Positions 22,104 through 34,339 of a DNA stretch of 64,000 nt are shown piece after piece. Each line of letters opens with the position of its first letter. Positions within the stretch are counted from its first letter, which is position 1. The position numbers and the translations under genes are program-made. Source of the DNA: Thamnaconus septentrionalis. Lineage: Eukaryota > Chordata > Actinopteri > Tetraodontiformes > Monacanthidae. The stretch is taken from NCBI GenBank assembly GCA_009823395.1, contig CM020501.1:8174861-8238860 (forward strand). The letters run 5' to 3'. The notes below the pieces were generated by a model, which worked only from the letters and a program-made list of their open reading frames with translations, was not told the origin of the DNA and did no database searches.

Positions 22104-22350
22104 GGTGGCTCAGTGGGTAGCACAATACCTGCGAGCTGCGAGCCTCAAGAGTCGTGATCCTGGCTGGATCAGCACTTTTATTTTTGGACTTTTGCATGGG
22201 TCCCCCGTGGGTTATTCTTCCCCCAACCATTAGAATGTATGGATTGCATTCATTTTCTGTTCGGTGCAAACTAGTTGCTGGCCCTTTTCTCAGTGGCACC
22301 ATTGGCCAGGTTGAGTCAAGCGGAGTGGCGCTGAGTCGCACTTGGATTGC
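22104..22350 (+). mobile_element. tRNA-derived SINE-like repeat
   Basis: The head GGTGGCTCAGTGGGTAGCAC resembles an RNA polymerase III A box, and GAGTCGTGATCC at 22149-22160 is a weak B box at the right spacing. Downstream GGACTTTTGCATGGGTCCC and TTCTGTTCGGTGCAAACTAG resemble the body of a common fish repeat with the same head. Degraded; the 3' limit is uncertain. Confidence 0.55.
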
Positions 22351-23560
22351 CTGTTCAGCCCCTCTGAGTCACCGCTGAGATGGATTACTCCCGTAGCACG
22401 GCCAAAGCAAGCTGGCCGGGTGATGATCGCTGGGACTGACACCAGCCAGAGACAATCTCCCGATCTCCTGCCAAAACACCTAGCACGCACTTTGAAAATA
22501 TAGGCCCGGTCTTCACCGGGTGAAGCACAACTTTGGAAAAACAGACAAGCAAGAAGGTGGCCTGCCCTTCTGGTTCTGACCGAGTCGAGCAGAACCAGCA
22601 CATTCAAAGAGACACTTTAGTGGCTTTGATGGTACATCAGCTGCACTACTATACTAGTACTACTATACATTATACTATACCAAATACCACTAGTATATAG
22701 TATGTGGTATATATGTGCAGTAACCTTGTCATGGCTTCAGCACAGTAGTGGTTTTCAGACTTTCTTACAATATGGTCTGTTGTTTTGTTTTTTTAAATTA
22801 GAAAAATAAAATAAAGCCAACAGTCTATTTTCTCCTAAACATTATGCTGAAGCCGGTGACGCTCATCACATAAGCTTTCATAACAAAAAAACAACTATTT
22901 TCTTCTCAGCCTTTACTCAATATGTTGGTTTTCAAGAACTTGGAAGCGAGAACCAACCTTTGCCAACAAACTGAGGTTTCAGTGAACAGCTAAAAGGGCA
23001 ATCAAATGAACCAATGCACCAAAGCATTCATTTCACAACACTATTAAAGTGTGTTTTTAACCAGGACTGATGATTTGATGATTTGATTTGGCTTCCAATA
23101 AAAACAAAGATCCTTCTTGATATGGTTGGGAGAAACACTGGAATAAAACAATCCCATTCCAGTGTTGTTCGGAGGCGCCCACCTGGCTTCAGCTGATATA
23201 TTGACCATGAAGAAGCTCAGCTGCATGTTAATATAATTTCCTGATTACTCACACAGAGAACATTCTAATGGCTCCAAACATTTTTATTCCTGCCTTTCCT
23301 TGGACCTTTTCACCACCAAGATTTCACTTCAAGTCGCTGGTGACTAGACATCACCAAGGGCGCCACCCTGGAATCCTTCTCATCAACTGCTACATCAAAC
23401 ATTAATGGATGGTGCAATGAATATAATCTAATGGTTCTTTGCGATATGTATCCTGTACATTGTGACTATACATTTTGGCTTTATTGTGCATTAGATCATC
23501 CAATATTAACAACTTGCGATGAGTCCAGCTCACTGACGGCCAGTGTCTCAATCACACGTC
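22351..23560. other. no recognisable gene
   Basis: AT-rich unique sequence. A short palindromic cluster of TACTATAC/TAGTATAG words at 22646-22710 looks like decayed MITE sequence. The 105-codon minus frame at 22290-22607 has no domain. Confidence 0.45.
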
Positions 23561-23639
23561 CAGTGGGGGGGTGGAGGTGTTGGAGAGGGGAGGGGGGGCA
23601 ACATGATCGCGTCAGTCTTCCTGTTTGTGCAGACAGACG

Positions 23640-24300
23640 AGAGGGGAAGAAATGATGGCCAAATAAAAAGGTGGGCAACTCGGCGTCGACGCGCAAAGAC
23701 CCGCTCGCCGTTTCCCTTTATGGGCGAATCATGCCGGGGAAAACATTTCGGCCCGTGCCGTAATCAGGGGAAGATTGCGTTTGTATGAGCGAGCAGTTGG
23801 ATATGGCCACTTTATCACGGTGTAATCTGTTTGCATTGCTCTCAAATTGTTCCCCCCTGACGCGCCATCACTCACCCGCCGCGCGGCGCGGTGCTACCAC
23901 GCACGCGCACGCACCACCCTCTACCCCCCCCGCCACCCCCCACCCTCCCGCGACCACCACTACCCCCCACCCCTCCCCCCTCCTCTCTGGTTGTTAATCT
24001 AATTTATGAGCCGCCGTTAATTTGGCCTAAACGCTTGTTGCGAGACGCCACCCCCCCAACCCCACCGCCACCTCTCTGCCTCACCCTCGCTCCTCGCTCG
24101 CCCGCCGCCACCCGCTCCCTCCCGCTCATCAGTCAGCCGGCGGAGTAAATCAGAGGAGGGTATTGCACAGCAGGCAATACGCAGACTGGACACCTTGACT
24201 AATACACCGCTGTCCTTCTTCCTCCCTCGCCATCTCCCCCCGTCTGCCGGACTCCCCCTGACACCTCCCCCTCCATTTTTCATGCCCACTGTATAAATCA
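23640..24300. promoter_or_regulatory. C-rich block with homeodomain-core island
   Basis: A C-rich low-complexity stretch (23850-24130) surrounds GTTGTTAATCTAATTTATGA near 23989 and CCGTTAATTTGGCCTAAACG near 24014. GGTATTGCACAGCAGGCAAT follows at about 24158. The embedded AT-rich core in C-rich DNA looks enhancer-like. The long proline-rich frames are artefacts. Confidence 0.3.
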
Positions 24301-24606
24301 AGTTTGACTCTGCACACCCCCCTCCCTCACCCCCCATCCTGCCCTCTGTTCCCTTCCTCCTATCGAGTTCCCTCTTCCTTGGTTTCCCCCCCAACACTTC
24401 TGCCACCTCTGCGTGTCACTTGTGCACGTGCACGCACACACACACCCTCTTGCATCCCTCTTCCTTCCAACTCCTCCACCTCCAACACTCCCACTACCTT
24501 GTCTCGCTCTTCTTTGCCTCCCCACACACCCACCGCTTCTCCTGGTCTCATGATAGGTGTAAATTTAGAACAGAAGGTATGAGGAGGAGGGGGGTTGCTT
24601 TTTTTA

Positions 24607-24654
<48 letters not shown>
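24607..24654. repeat. compound (TG)n-(AG)n microsatellite
   Basis: 11 TG units followed by about 13 AG units. Confidence 0.98.
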
Positions 24655-24658
<4 letters not shown>

Positions 24659-25425
24659 CGGGTGCTGTTTAGAGAAAGAGAGGGAAACGGGGAGAAAAAG
24701 GGAACGCTACATGAAAGCCTCTCCGAGTCCCCGCGCAGCGCTCAGATGGGGCTGATTAAAAACCTAACGCCTTGGTTTTCATCCACATTTCACATGCAAT
24801 TAGTCGAAGCGCGTACGCATGCGCGCCGGCACGTTGATACGGGCGCACAAAGCCCCCCCATCTGTGTCTTCACTCTCTGGAGCACTAATAACTCACACTG
24901 GCTGAAGGTGGTTCTTCAGTGGAAGTGAAGGGAGACGACATCAGGCACTTGGGGTGGACCTCCCCACAACCCCTCAATCGTGTTACTCCACTTTGCTCTC
25001 TCTAACGCCATATGCAGGGCAACCCCCCGCCCTCCCGCGATTGTGGGTGGGCCTGCATTCTGCTGCACATTCTCAGACCCCCGTCACCATCCTCCCTTTC
25101 CTCACTTCTGTCTCTGCCATCTCTTGCACTCCATCATCATCTCCATTTATTGTTTTTTATTCCTCCCGTCGCTTGTCATGGTGTCCAGCGCTCGTCCTCC
25201 CTCCGCTGCTCCGATCTCTGCGTGGCAGAACGGGCTCGGCACCGTAACGCTCCGTAGACGCAGCACCACTCTGCCGTGTCTCCAGCTCTCCGCCGCTCTC
25301 CTCCCTCTCCAGGCTGTCTCCTGGCTGGTGCACACTTGCAGCCACAAGATGAAGCGTGCTACCTCTGCCTTATCCCGCTGTGTATTACATAAAGCCACCG
25401 TGGCGCCGTGTTATTAGGAAGAGCA
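24655..25425. other. no gene recognised; possible regulatory patch at left
   Basis: GGCTGATTAAAAACC near 24750 and ATGCAATTAGTCGAAG near 24794 lie in complex sequence. From 25050 the + strand is pyrimidine-rich, giving a 145-codon frame at 24980-25417 without domains. Confidence 0.4.
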
Positions 25426-25429
25426 CCGC

Positions 25430-26570
25430 AAAACAAAACCTTGTCCCGTATCAGGTCTGGCCATCTTTGAAGCAAAGTTAATTAGACTTGAACATGCTGG
25501 CAATAAAAAGTGCTGTTTTTGTAACTTTTAGTGGGGCAGCCCCTGTTATATAATTTGTTGTGCGCTTTATGAGACAGACAAAAAAATAGATCTGTTGCAG
25601 AAGGTAAAGCTGAAAGCACTTTTTTGACATATGTGACATATGTGATGTGGAGGAAGAACATATGCAGGGAATCTAAAGGTTTCTTTTTTCTTCATTGCAC
25701 CTGGATTTTAACCAAATACAGTAGTGTGCAGCTATCTAGCCAACTAACGTGGGGAGGGGAGGGGCGGGGAGACATTATGTTTTATCACAATTTGTTCAAC
25801 ATTTAGTTCAAATCAGAGTTCTTACTGGTGATACTCCGTTTAAAAAAAAATAAAACTCAACCTGTTCAAATTACCCGAAAACTGATTGTAAAAACAGGAT
25901 ACTGTTGTTTAAATAAATATGATTGTAGATTGTTTTTCCAAAAGAACTGAGCTATTCAAAGGTAATTTCAGAGTATTATATATTCTGAAAAAATTCAAAC
26001 TGATAAATAACACATTAGCGTTAGTATCTTTTATGTTACAGCTTCAGCTTCTATGCAAAAAAGGTTTTAAATGTTTAAAGAAAACCTTACACATCTGAGA
26101 GACGGAAATGTAATTTATGTTTCCATGGCAGAATGGTAAGGACTTCTACTTCAAATATTCATATAACGGAGTAAACTGCTGAAGTCGGAGAGCTCTGATG
26201 GTGAGAATATATATGTGATATGCCCGCCCATACAAATGACTGAGAAATTTAATACACCTGTAAATGCATTCAGGTCATGTTCTGGGGGATCAGCAGCGTA
26301 AATCAGGAGTTATCAGCTGTCGGCCACGCTGGCTAACTCAGCCTGGCAAGTGCAAAATGATGAATTCTTGTCGTAATAAAAAGATATTTCATTCCTTGAT
26401 CCTAATTTTCCTAATGTGGATTGCTGGGAAAAGGTCTATTACTTGCAAGTGGAGGAGAACATCCAGCAAATGCGCGGAGTCGTTCACCTCAAATTCGTAT
26501 CCTTTTATTTTACACCCCCTCCCCAAAGCTCATGTCTCTGCCGTCGGATGTTTTCAGCTTGAAGTGTGAA
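25430..26570. other. no recognisable feature
   Basis: AT-rich unique sequence without clear exons, repeats or transposon ends. Confidence 0.5.
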
Positions 26571-26579
26571 CAGGATTCG

Positions 26580-26912
26580 ACTGTAGACGTGAAACCTGTA
26601 AATCACGTATGAAATCGCCGCGTTTTTCCGTCGTTTGGCGCCGCCGCCGCGACCGCCACCGTGGCTGTTTTCCCAGTAAGATCTCTGGGAGGCGGGCCAA
26701 GTGTCCCTGGCTGAGCCATCTCCGCTCCCTCGCTCTCTCGCCCGCCCGCCGCGTGTCTGCTCAGTCAGCCGCGCACAAGACAGATAGAGCCACCGGTCTG
26801 CTCGCCCCTCCGCTCCCGCCGATGTAATCAGGCCTCGGCAGCCATAAACCACCGGCTGTGGACACTCCGCCGCGCCGCGCCGCCTGCGACGGATTTACGC
26901 ACGTCGGGCAAG
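26580..26912. promoter_or_regulatory. CpG-dense island
   Basis: About 330 bp with many CpGs, among them GCGCCGCCGCCGCGACCGCC near 26638 and GCCCGCCCGCCGCGTG near 26740, in a surrounding that is CpG-poor. No TATA box is placed sensibly. A GTAAGA at 26673 is a possible donor preceded by CCCA, which is weak. It could be an alternative promoter or an intronic regulatory island. Confidence 0.4.
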
Positions 26913-27182
26913 CGGACAAACAAGGGAGAGAGGGGAAGGGTGGGGGTGTGGGGGGCGGAGAAGGAGGAGGAGGAGGGCAGCGTGCAGTAGGAGAGAGCAC
27001 TGGCACCATGGATGTACTACAGGCCCCCCAGAATCCAACCTGGTGGCCCATTCGTTTCGATGGAGTCGCTCACCCAGTGCATATTCCCAAGAAGTTAATG
27101 TGTTTAAGTGCAGTCTCACTTCCCATCATGCTTCTGTAACACACATGATGCATCAGGATGCATCAGTCAATTAGAAGGAGAC

Positions 27183-27200
27183 GAGATGTCTTTTTTTTTT
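27183..27200. repeat. poly(T) run
   Basis: TCTTTTTTTTTTTTTGA at the start of an AT-rich stretch. Confidence 0.8.
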
Positions 27201-27590
27201 TTTGATTGAAAGATTTTGATTGTAGATTTAAAGAAGTCCAGTATTTAGAGAACTGTGTTTCAGGTTGGGGGCATCCCGTCAACTGTTTTGCAGACTTTAT
27301 ATTTGTTTTGCCACTATGTTAAAAATGCCTTTTGGGCCGTGATGTATTTTTTTTTTTCAATGCGGTACACGGAGTGGCCACTTGGAAAAGAAAAATACAT
27401 CCTTGATGTCTTATAGGAACACAAATACCAGATTGACAATGTGGCAGTGCGCCATTTCTTTTTCCAATGGCCACTTGAGGTGCTGCAGCCAAAAACCTGA
27501 TACAACCCCAAAAAACATTTTTCCCACAGATCGCTATACAAAAAGAAACGGCTGTAAAACGGCTGTCGAGACGACTCCGACCTGATTTTA
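27200..27590. other. no recognisable gene
   Basis: AT-rich non-coding sequence with another T-run near 27347. Confidence 0.5.
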
Positions 27591-27619
27591 GGATCAGAAA
27601 ATCTCCAGAAAAGAGTTTA

Positions 27620-27760
27620 TTCCCAGCGTGACGTCACAGCATCGTACGTGCTGCTATGTCTCGGCTCGTTCTGATTGGCTGACACACCCTGGTGCATCAC
27701 GTGACTGGAAGTGACACTACTGCTACATGCTCCGTGTGGCCGCCAGCAACGCTGAAGCCA
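27620..27760. promoter_or_regulatory. cluster of promoter-type motifs (CRE, CCAAT, E-box)
   Basis: Within 75 bp there is a perfect CRE TGACGTCA (27629-27636), an inverted CCAAT box in TGATTGGCTGAC (about 27671-27682) and a CACGTGAC E-box (about 27698-27705). The order and spacing resemble a proximal promoter, yet no exon was recognised on either side. It could be a cryptic promoter, an enhancer or part of an unrecognised transposon. Confidence 0.3.
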
Positions 27761-28049
27761 AAAGCGTTCTCTGCGTACGTGCTGACAAATATGCAAAAAA
27801 TGAAGTAAAAAAAATAATGACTTGAGGTACTTAGCGGCCTTCCTGCATAACCCGAGGCATTTTTTCGCCGGAGCGGCTCAGTCAAGTGTCCCGGTGCAGG
27901 ACGGATGTCACCCAGGGGGCCGGGGGGAGTCGGGGAGTGGGGAGGAGGGGAGATCTTCATCACGATGCCTCACCCTGCTGTGCAAGTGTGTGGGAACCAG
28001 TGTGTGGATGGACTGCACTCCACTTGAGTTATGTGAACGCTTGTGTCTT

Positions 28050-28320
28050 TATCTCCTGTCCTCCCTCCTCTCCCCCCCTCCCCCCTCACTCCCCCTCTCC
28101 GCCGCCCTTTCCGCACCTGTTTCGCCCCTCACAACCGCAATCATCTTTTACCTTTTACTTTTACTTCTTTGTTACCACATCACTCACCCAAAACAAATTC
28201 TTGGCATCTCTCACCCCCCCGCACCACCCCCCACCACCCCACACACACACACACACACACCCCCACCAGCACGTCTTTCTGGCCTCTCTCCCTCCCTCTC
28301 TTTCTGTCTCTCTCGTGGAC
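28050..28320. repeat. C/T-rich tract with (CA)n
   Basis: Pyrimidine-rich low complexity with CA units at 28240-28261. The 94-, 174- and 176-codon frames crossing it are artefacts. Confidence 0.8.
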
Positions 28321-28324
28321 TCTG

Positions 28325-29218
28325 TGATGAGAGCGCAAGTGGATGACGGTGCTTTAGGAGATTTACCGCTGGATCCCGCCTCTGTCAGGTGCAGAGACGG
28401 AGGAGGGCCGCGATGAAAGGCGGCTGGGAGACGGAGGAGAGGCAGATGGAAGATAGAGCGGTACACAGGGAGTCGGTGGCGGCGGCAGAGAGCAGGGGAG
28501 TGGAATCAGAGGATGAGGGCGAAGAAGGGGATGAGAGGCGGGAGATTATGCAGGGAGGGGGGATGAGGGGGGATGTGAGCAGGAGTGTTGAGAAAGAAGC
28601 AACACAATGTTTTCTTTTTTAAAAGCTACTGTACCTGTGAATGTAGTTTGACAGGGTGGCTCTCCGCTCTGAAATAGACGGGCCTCTCTTCTCTTTTTCC
28701 ATTCCTTTTTTCCCCGCCTTCAGATTCAAGCCCAAACACAAATAGTACAGGAACCCAAGTACCCATTTTACAGACTGAAAGCAAATCACTTGTGACAGCT
28801 CCGGGTGCAACCTGCTCCCTCTGACCGCAAAGCAGCGTTTTCAATGTTTCTCAACCACCTTCTTCTATTTGTTTTTTGTTTTTTCATCTGTGTTTTTCGT
28901 GAGGAATACAAGAAGTTGGCAGGCTAAGAATAGCCACTGAATGATAAACAAACTTCGTATGGAAATTTATGTTTGGTTCTAATTGATGCTGTAGGTCTAA
29001 GATATAAGCTGTGGGGTATCTCAACTTATAAACAAGGAATGTTTTTCCGCATCTGTCTAAAAATAGTGCAACCCACCAAACTCACCCTGAGATACAGTTT
29101 AAAAAATATATCAGTATACCCATCCATGTACAGTATGTGTGGTCCTTTCTGAAATCACATTTTAATGTTTTGGACGTCATCTGCCAGACTTCACCCAGAG
29201 TTCAAAATGAAGTGAGTT
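28325..29218. other. no recognisable gene
   Basis: A GA-rich segment (28400-28600) precedes AT-rich sequence. CTCTGTCAG followed by GTGCAG at 28389 is a possible but isolated splice donor. Confidence 0.4.
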
Positions 29219-29565
29219 TTAAAGGCCCCATGTGGAACATTTCAAAGACATCTATGGCATGAGATTGAGCAGAAAAAGCATTTAATACTCTATTCTTGAT
29301 AACAAAACATTACATTACATTGCTGTCTTCATTGGCTGACAACAATTATTTTAATACAAAGTACATGTTGTTACAATATAAGTAGGTGGTCAAATGTGCA
29401 GGGGCCCAGAACCTGGATGTTTTGAGGTTTCTAGTTATTTTATCCTGAAACAACTGTTGTTGCCATTAGAAAGACGGAAGATGAAGTTGGACGCCAGAAA
29501 ACAGCAATTTGCAATAATCTTTCTTACCACTAGATTCTGGTAAATCTTACACACTGGACCTTTAA
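29219..29565. mobile_element. MITE family A, copy 1 (TTAA ends)
   Basis: Begins TTAAAGGCCCCATGTGGAAC and ends TCTTACACACTGGACCTTTAA. The right end is the canonical terminus of family A, shared with copies at 44204, 46616 and 58255. TACCACTAGATTCTGGTAAA precedes the end, as in the teleost-wide family I recall. The left end is diverged. TTAA at both ends suggests a piggyBac-type target. Confidence 0.75.
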
Positions 29566-29569
29566 ACAT

Positions 29570-32135
29570 GACTCTCAGAGTTTCATGGTTTAGCTTAGTG
29601 CTTGATCGAATGCGGCTGCCAAATGGTGGATTCTGGTAATGTGCTGTTGTTCTGTTTGTCTGTTCGTCCAAATTCCTTCTCAAGTAAACTGTGTGACCTT
29701 GGTGGGGGGTTGATGTTGTGGCTTTGGAGCAGCTATGCGTGTTGACACATACATCTTCAATGACCAAGCTCACAAAATAAATCAAATGCACGTGCTGTTC
29801 AATCAAGAGTCTCCTTATATTACTCGAATGTCTCGCACTCGTCTAAGTGAGCTGAATTTGGACTGTCAAAATCAGAAGAGTACAATATGCTGTTGCTGTG
29901 CTTTTCCACTCCACGTTTACTTTTTCTGCATGGTTAGCAGTTCGGCTCTGTTTCCACTAAAGCCTCAAAATGATGAGCTGAAAGGAAAAGTTGGAATTAG
30001 AATCGCTCCATGTTGACAATAGCAGTCTCACTGTACAGTGGCTACAACATCATTTTGACGTGCCTGTGTTTGAGACCCAAAGATTCTGCCCGATGAGGGT
30101 GTGGGTGATTAGATGTTGCATTGTCTTAACTTCAGTTGTGTGCTTCTACGCTTGTTCTTTTATGAATAAATCGCTGATGAAGCGCAACCGCTCCTGAACC
30201 TTGGAGGACAAAAATAGCCTTTCATCAAAACAACACAAGGGGGCTGCTCTTCCGCGGGCGTGTGACTGCAGCTGCTAGCGAGGTGATGAGATACACACCT
30301 TCACAGGCCGACTGGAGGCTTCTTATACAAGGAGGCACCGTGCGCTAAAACAAATATTTTATTATTATATATTATAACATCGGTTAAAATTTGCATCAGC
30401 GAAACCACACGTCTAGCATCGACCTCTGTGTGGTTACTGGATTCAGCTCCCCAGAGCAGTGGAAGTCTATTAGGCTCTTGACTATATTTGCAAAGTGACT
30501 TTTTGAAGGAGTGAATTGCTGAAGTGTCACCTCATCAGAATGCGTCTATTGTCAGGTTAGTGCGCCCCGGAACTGAATGGTCAGCTTTGTACCCCGGAGG
30601 TCTGTCAGTGTTAGCGCTGCTGGCGGCAGCGTCAGCACAATCTGGACACCTCGTGTCATCGAAACATGGCTCATCCTCAGTGAATCGCTGCTTGCCATCT
30701 ACACTCTTATTCTAAATGGAATGTGAGAATGGATGAGAATTCATGCTTTGTGGATCATGGTCTGATTGGTCCCTGTTCAGTGTGCACAGAGGTGGCGTGC
30801 GTACGTATTCACAAGACACATTCACTTAGAGTGATTTGTGCTTTTTATACACAGAAAACCCTCCCTGACTTCTGTATTATCTATTGAAACATTTTGAGCA
30901 AGAGGTCAAAATGTGTTTAAGGTCAATGACTCTTCAAGTAGGCAAACAAACTTACCACATCACATAAAACTCCACATTTCAAGCGATGGATTTGTTGAAT
31001 TTTTGTCAGATGCCTAAACTTGTCTTAAAAAGACTTTGTAAAACAAGGAGGGAAATCTGCACCGTGGCTGAGCAAGCAAGCATACAGCCATGTCACAGAA
31101 CAGGGAGGAATTAATAATGAAAAAAGGAGAAATCCTGTCTTTTCTTTAGAGTTTAGACCTAAGAAGTCTCCTTCGGTATTGTAGCACCGGTTGTTTGGAA
31201 GACGTGAATGAAGATAAGTGTGCGTTATGTATTTTGATTTTTTTTTTTTACCTTGTTAAAATCAAAATGCTGGTGTAAAATGAGCCACTGTTGTACTTGT
31301 ATAGATGCCAATTAAGGAGAGAGTTCACAAAAAAATTACATTTGCTTCACACCACATTGTTGCTGGAGACTCTGGTGACTTTCTATTCCACATGACCATT
31401 CATAGGTTTCTACAGAATGCAAATACAGTTTAAATAGTGTAGTTTTAGTCAAAATATTATATATAATAATAATAATAATATAAATTATGAATTAAACATA
31501 GGAATAAAATATATTTTTTTTTTAATTCTAATATAATGTATTTTTATATTTCTGACTAGTTAGTTTATGCTACTGGGATAAGTGCGTTTTTGCGACAATC
31601 TGAGTCGTTTAAATTAGCATCTAAAAAGAGCGACTGGCCACTTCCGTCATGGTGACCAGGTGCAACAGTGCCGTCCAGCTGTGCACTGAAGGGGGCAGTC
31701 TCACTGAAATAATGAAGCGCGACCAGTTGTGTTACTGCACTTTGCTGTCACGTGTTCGGTTGTCGTTAGGATGGATTTCACTGTGTGACACCAACTGTGG
31801 AGGCCAGTTCTAAACTCAAACTGCAGCAGGTGAAACAAACAAAAAAAAATAACCCACTCCATATGTGTTTGAAAATGAATGGAACAAAAAAAAACAAAGT
31901 TTGTGCCACAGCGTGGGATTTGGTGTGAGCACAGCCCTAAATTGGACCAGTAAACAACAATTAACACAAGAAACCTCAAGTGAAAAACTCAAGTGAAAAA
32001 AAGAGAACATTATGTCAAGTGTGTGCACGATTAACAAAATGTGCACACTTTTTGTAAAGTTTCCAGTTGCCCCAACGTAACCCCTTTACTCTACGTGAAG
32101 ATGACCTTGATGACTGAGAACCTTCACAGACATTT
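29570..32135. other. long stretch without recognised feature
   Basis: AT-rich unique sequence. A short AATAAT run lies near 31465-31480 and A/T runs near 31238 and 31511. No exons or transposon ends found. Confidence 0.5.
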
Positions 32136-32141
32136 TACAAA

Positions 32142-32336
32142 ATTATGCACATGGCACCATTGTAAATCACGGGTACGAGTTACGTTATTATAAATTGTGC
32201 AGACAACATAGTAGAAAATCGTGTGTACGCCAACTTACTTACCGTTGATCAAGACGTAGGAAGCATGTGCACGTTCTGTTCAATCGTGCTGTACCCGTGC
32301 GCATTCATGACTTTTCCCGTATAATCTGTGCATAAT
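32142..32336. mobile_element. palindromic MITE-like element
   Basis: Nested inverted words: ATTATGCACA (32142-32151) pairs with TGTGCATAAT (32327-32336), and CACGGGTAC (32168-32176) pairs with GTACCCGTG (32291-32299). This long imperfect palindrome of about 195 bp lacks coding capacity. The family is not recognised and target duplication is not clear. Confidence 0.5.
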
Positions 32337-32539
32337 TTCAATAACATGCACTTAATGTTACGTTAATTGTGACCACATTTAAATCAGCTGTGCCCAACGA
32401 TTTCCAACAACATAGTGGGCACAGTATTCCGAAACGCCTGTCCCGACAGGCTCCGTACCCCTGCGTGAAGCCGTGGGAATTGATGGCGTTTCAGAGAGCA
32501 CCATGGGATACCTGTCAGGGATCTGCTGCGGGAGTGCAG

Positions 32540-32880
32540 AGCAGGAGAAGGTCTGAGATGGCAAAACGGGCTGAGAGGCAAACAGCCAAAAAGAGGCAAT
32601 GGGGTCGGGGCGGGGCGGGGCCAGGGGGCTGGCAAAGTGAAAACATGGCGAGGAGGAGGACGCACGGACACGGGCTGCGAGACGGGACCAAAAAAAAAGG
32701 AGGAAGAGAAAAGGGGGCGAAAGAAAAGAGCGCTGAGGCGGGAGGAGGGAGTGAAAGACGGGCAGCCGGAGAGAGTGACAGAGTGTGGTCCTGAGAGGGA
32801 GAGTGAGTGCGTGTGTGTCTGTGTGTGTGTGTGACAGAGAGAAAGAGAGAGAGCGGCACGAGCGAGCTCATCTGTCAGTC
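32540..32880 (+). repeat. GA-rich purine tract with short (TG)n
   Basis: Purine-rich + strand (GGGGCGGGGCGGGGCCAGGG near 32606; AAAGAAAAGAGCG near 32720) with TG units at 32812-32832. The 141-codon K/R/G-rich frame at 32369-32794 is a compositional artefact. Confidence 0.7.
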
Positions 32881-33002
32881 TAAATCTGTGATTGACACCT
32901 TTGGGTCCGGCGCTCCCCCAGACCCCTGGCCCTTCCTGTCAGGGTGTAGTGCACGGGGTCACGCACGGGCGCTCACACACGTGGAAAAACACGCACGCAC
33001 AG

Positions 33003-33024
33003 ACACACACACACACACACACAC
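33003..33024. repeat. (CA)n microsatellite
   Basis: 11 CA units followed by GTGTGC. Confidence 0.95.
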
Positions 33025-33124
33025 GTGTGCGCCGCCACGCACACTGTAACATTAATGGCAGATACACATGTCTGTGCCTGAGGGATAATTTTCAGATTTA
33101 ATTGTGCGCACAGGTACATGTATG

Positions 33125-33127
<3 letters not shown>

Positions 33128-33159
<32 letters not shown>
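33128..33159. repeat. (CA)n microsatellite
   Basis: 16 CA units. Confidence 0.97.
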
Positions 33160-33164
<5 letters not shown>

Positions 33165-33165
<1 letters not shown>

Positions 33166-34335
33166 GCACTACAGTGGCCGCGGCGGCGTCCGGTGGGGTC
33201 TGCTCTTGCTGACTACACTGTAACCGTTGACCTATGGCCTTTGACCTTTGCCCCGTCAGCAGTCCATCTTTTAACTGGACTCATTCTTCACGTCAGTCTG
33301 TCTGCCTGCATCCACTCAAACCGCTTCATTATTTATCGCTCACGTTCCTCCTCCCCCTGTTTGTGTCTCCATGCGCCAACTGAAGGGGCATTAATGTGCG
33401 TGGGAAATGTATAACACACACACATTAACACATACACATACATACACGCATACACACAAGGACAGACCAGGATCTCCTGTTTAAGTCTTGCATGCAGCAG
33501 AGCTTGTGTGACTTTATTCCTCCTCATGGCTGTCTCTTTGCTAATGAAGCTAAGCTAAGCTAATGATGGGACTTAAGTCGTGCTTATGGGCAGTTTCAGT
33601 TTTTTGCAGCTTCTCTGACCTCTGTGCAGACTTTTGGACATTGGTTTTCGCCTTCACTCCGAGAGACGCTTCCTGGGATAATGAAAATGAATATTCCACC
33701 AGTAATGCAGATGTGCACATATTCAGATTGATGTAGATGTAGAGAAAAGCAGCCTGTGGCCATTAGTTGCCGCTGTTTTTCTCTCCCTCCTCTGCAAAAC
33801 TCGCTGTCCCCTTGCTCCCGTCGTGGACCCTGCTTGCAGCTCCACTCCAACTTTATGCACAATCACAGGAGCGTAATGTCGTCACACCACAGAGCAGCAA
33901 AAGATCTGTGCCAGGTTTTACCATGATAAGTGGCTTTCACAATAACAGTTGTCATTAACATGTTGTTATAGCAGTATTCAGAAATGCAGCGTGATTTGAC
34001 CTGGTCTTTTCCTGTCTCGTTAAGCACAAAATTTATGAAGTTAAATCATAACCATGCATGTTTTTTGAACATTAAACTACTCCCTGAATAGATTAGATAG
34101 TTTGCTATCTGTTTTAAGTGCTCAATCAATTTATCTTATTATATCAGGCTCCAAATATGAGTTTTGAGTCACAGACACAACAGTTCTGTAATATACAACA
34201 ACAGTGACAAGTGACATGCTTTTGACAGACATAAAAGGGGCAACATATATGTATACCATCAAATTAATTTTCTGCAGAGTATTCAGAGCAAGCCATGAAT
34301 TTGTTTAATCATTTTTGATATGATACATCCTCCTA
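33165..34335. other. no recognisable gene
   Basis: Mixed sequence. GACCTATGGCCTTTGACCTT at 33230-33249 is a direct repeat of nuclear-receptor-like half-sites (TGACCT, TGACCTTT). Imperfect CA words occur at 33412-33462. Confidence 0.45.
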
Positions 34336-34339
34336 TCCT

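Noticed and set aside
28325..28389. Possible small exon ending CTCTGTCAG|GTGCAG
   Set aside because: The donor is plausible, but the upstream acceptor is poorly defined and the segment is short and isolated in low-complexity flanks.
27822..28416. Frames of 174 and 176 codons
   Set aside because: They cross C/T-rich low complexity and a CA repeat and overlap in different phases.
32369..32794. 141-codon basic frame
   Set aside because: Built from GA-rich purine sequence; K/R/G/E bias is compositional.
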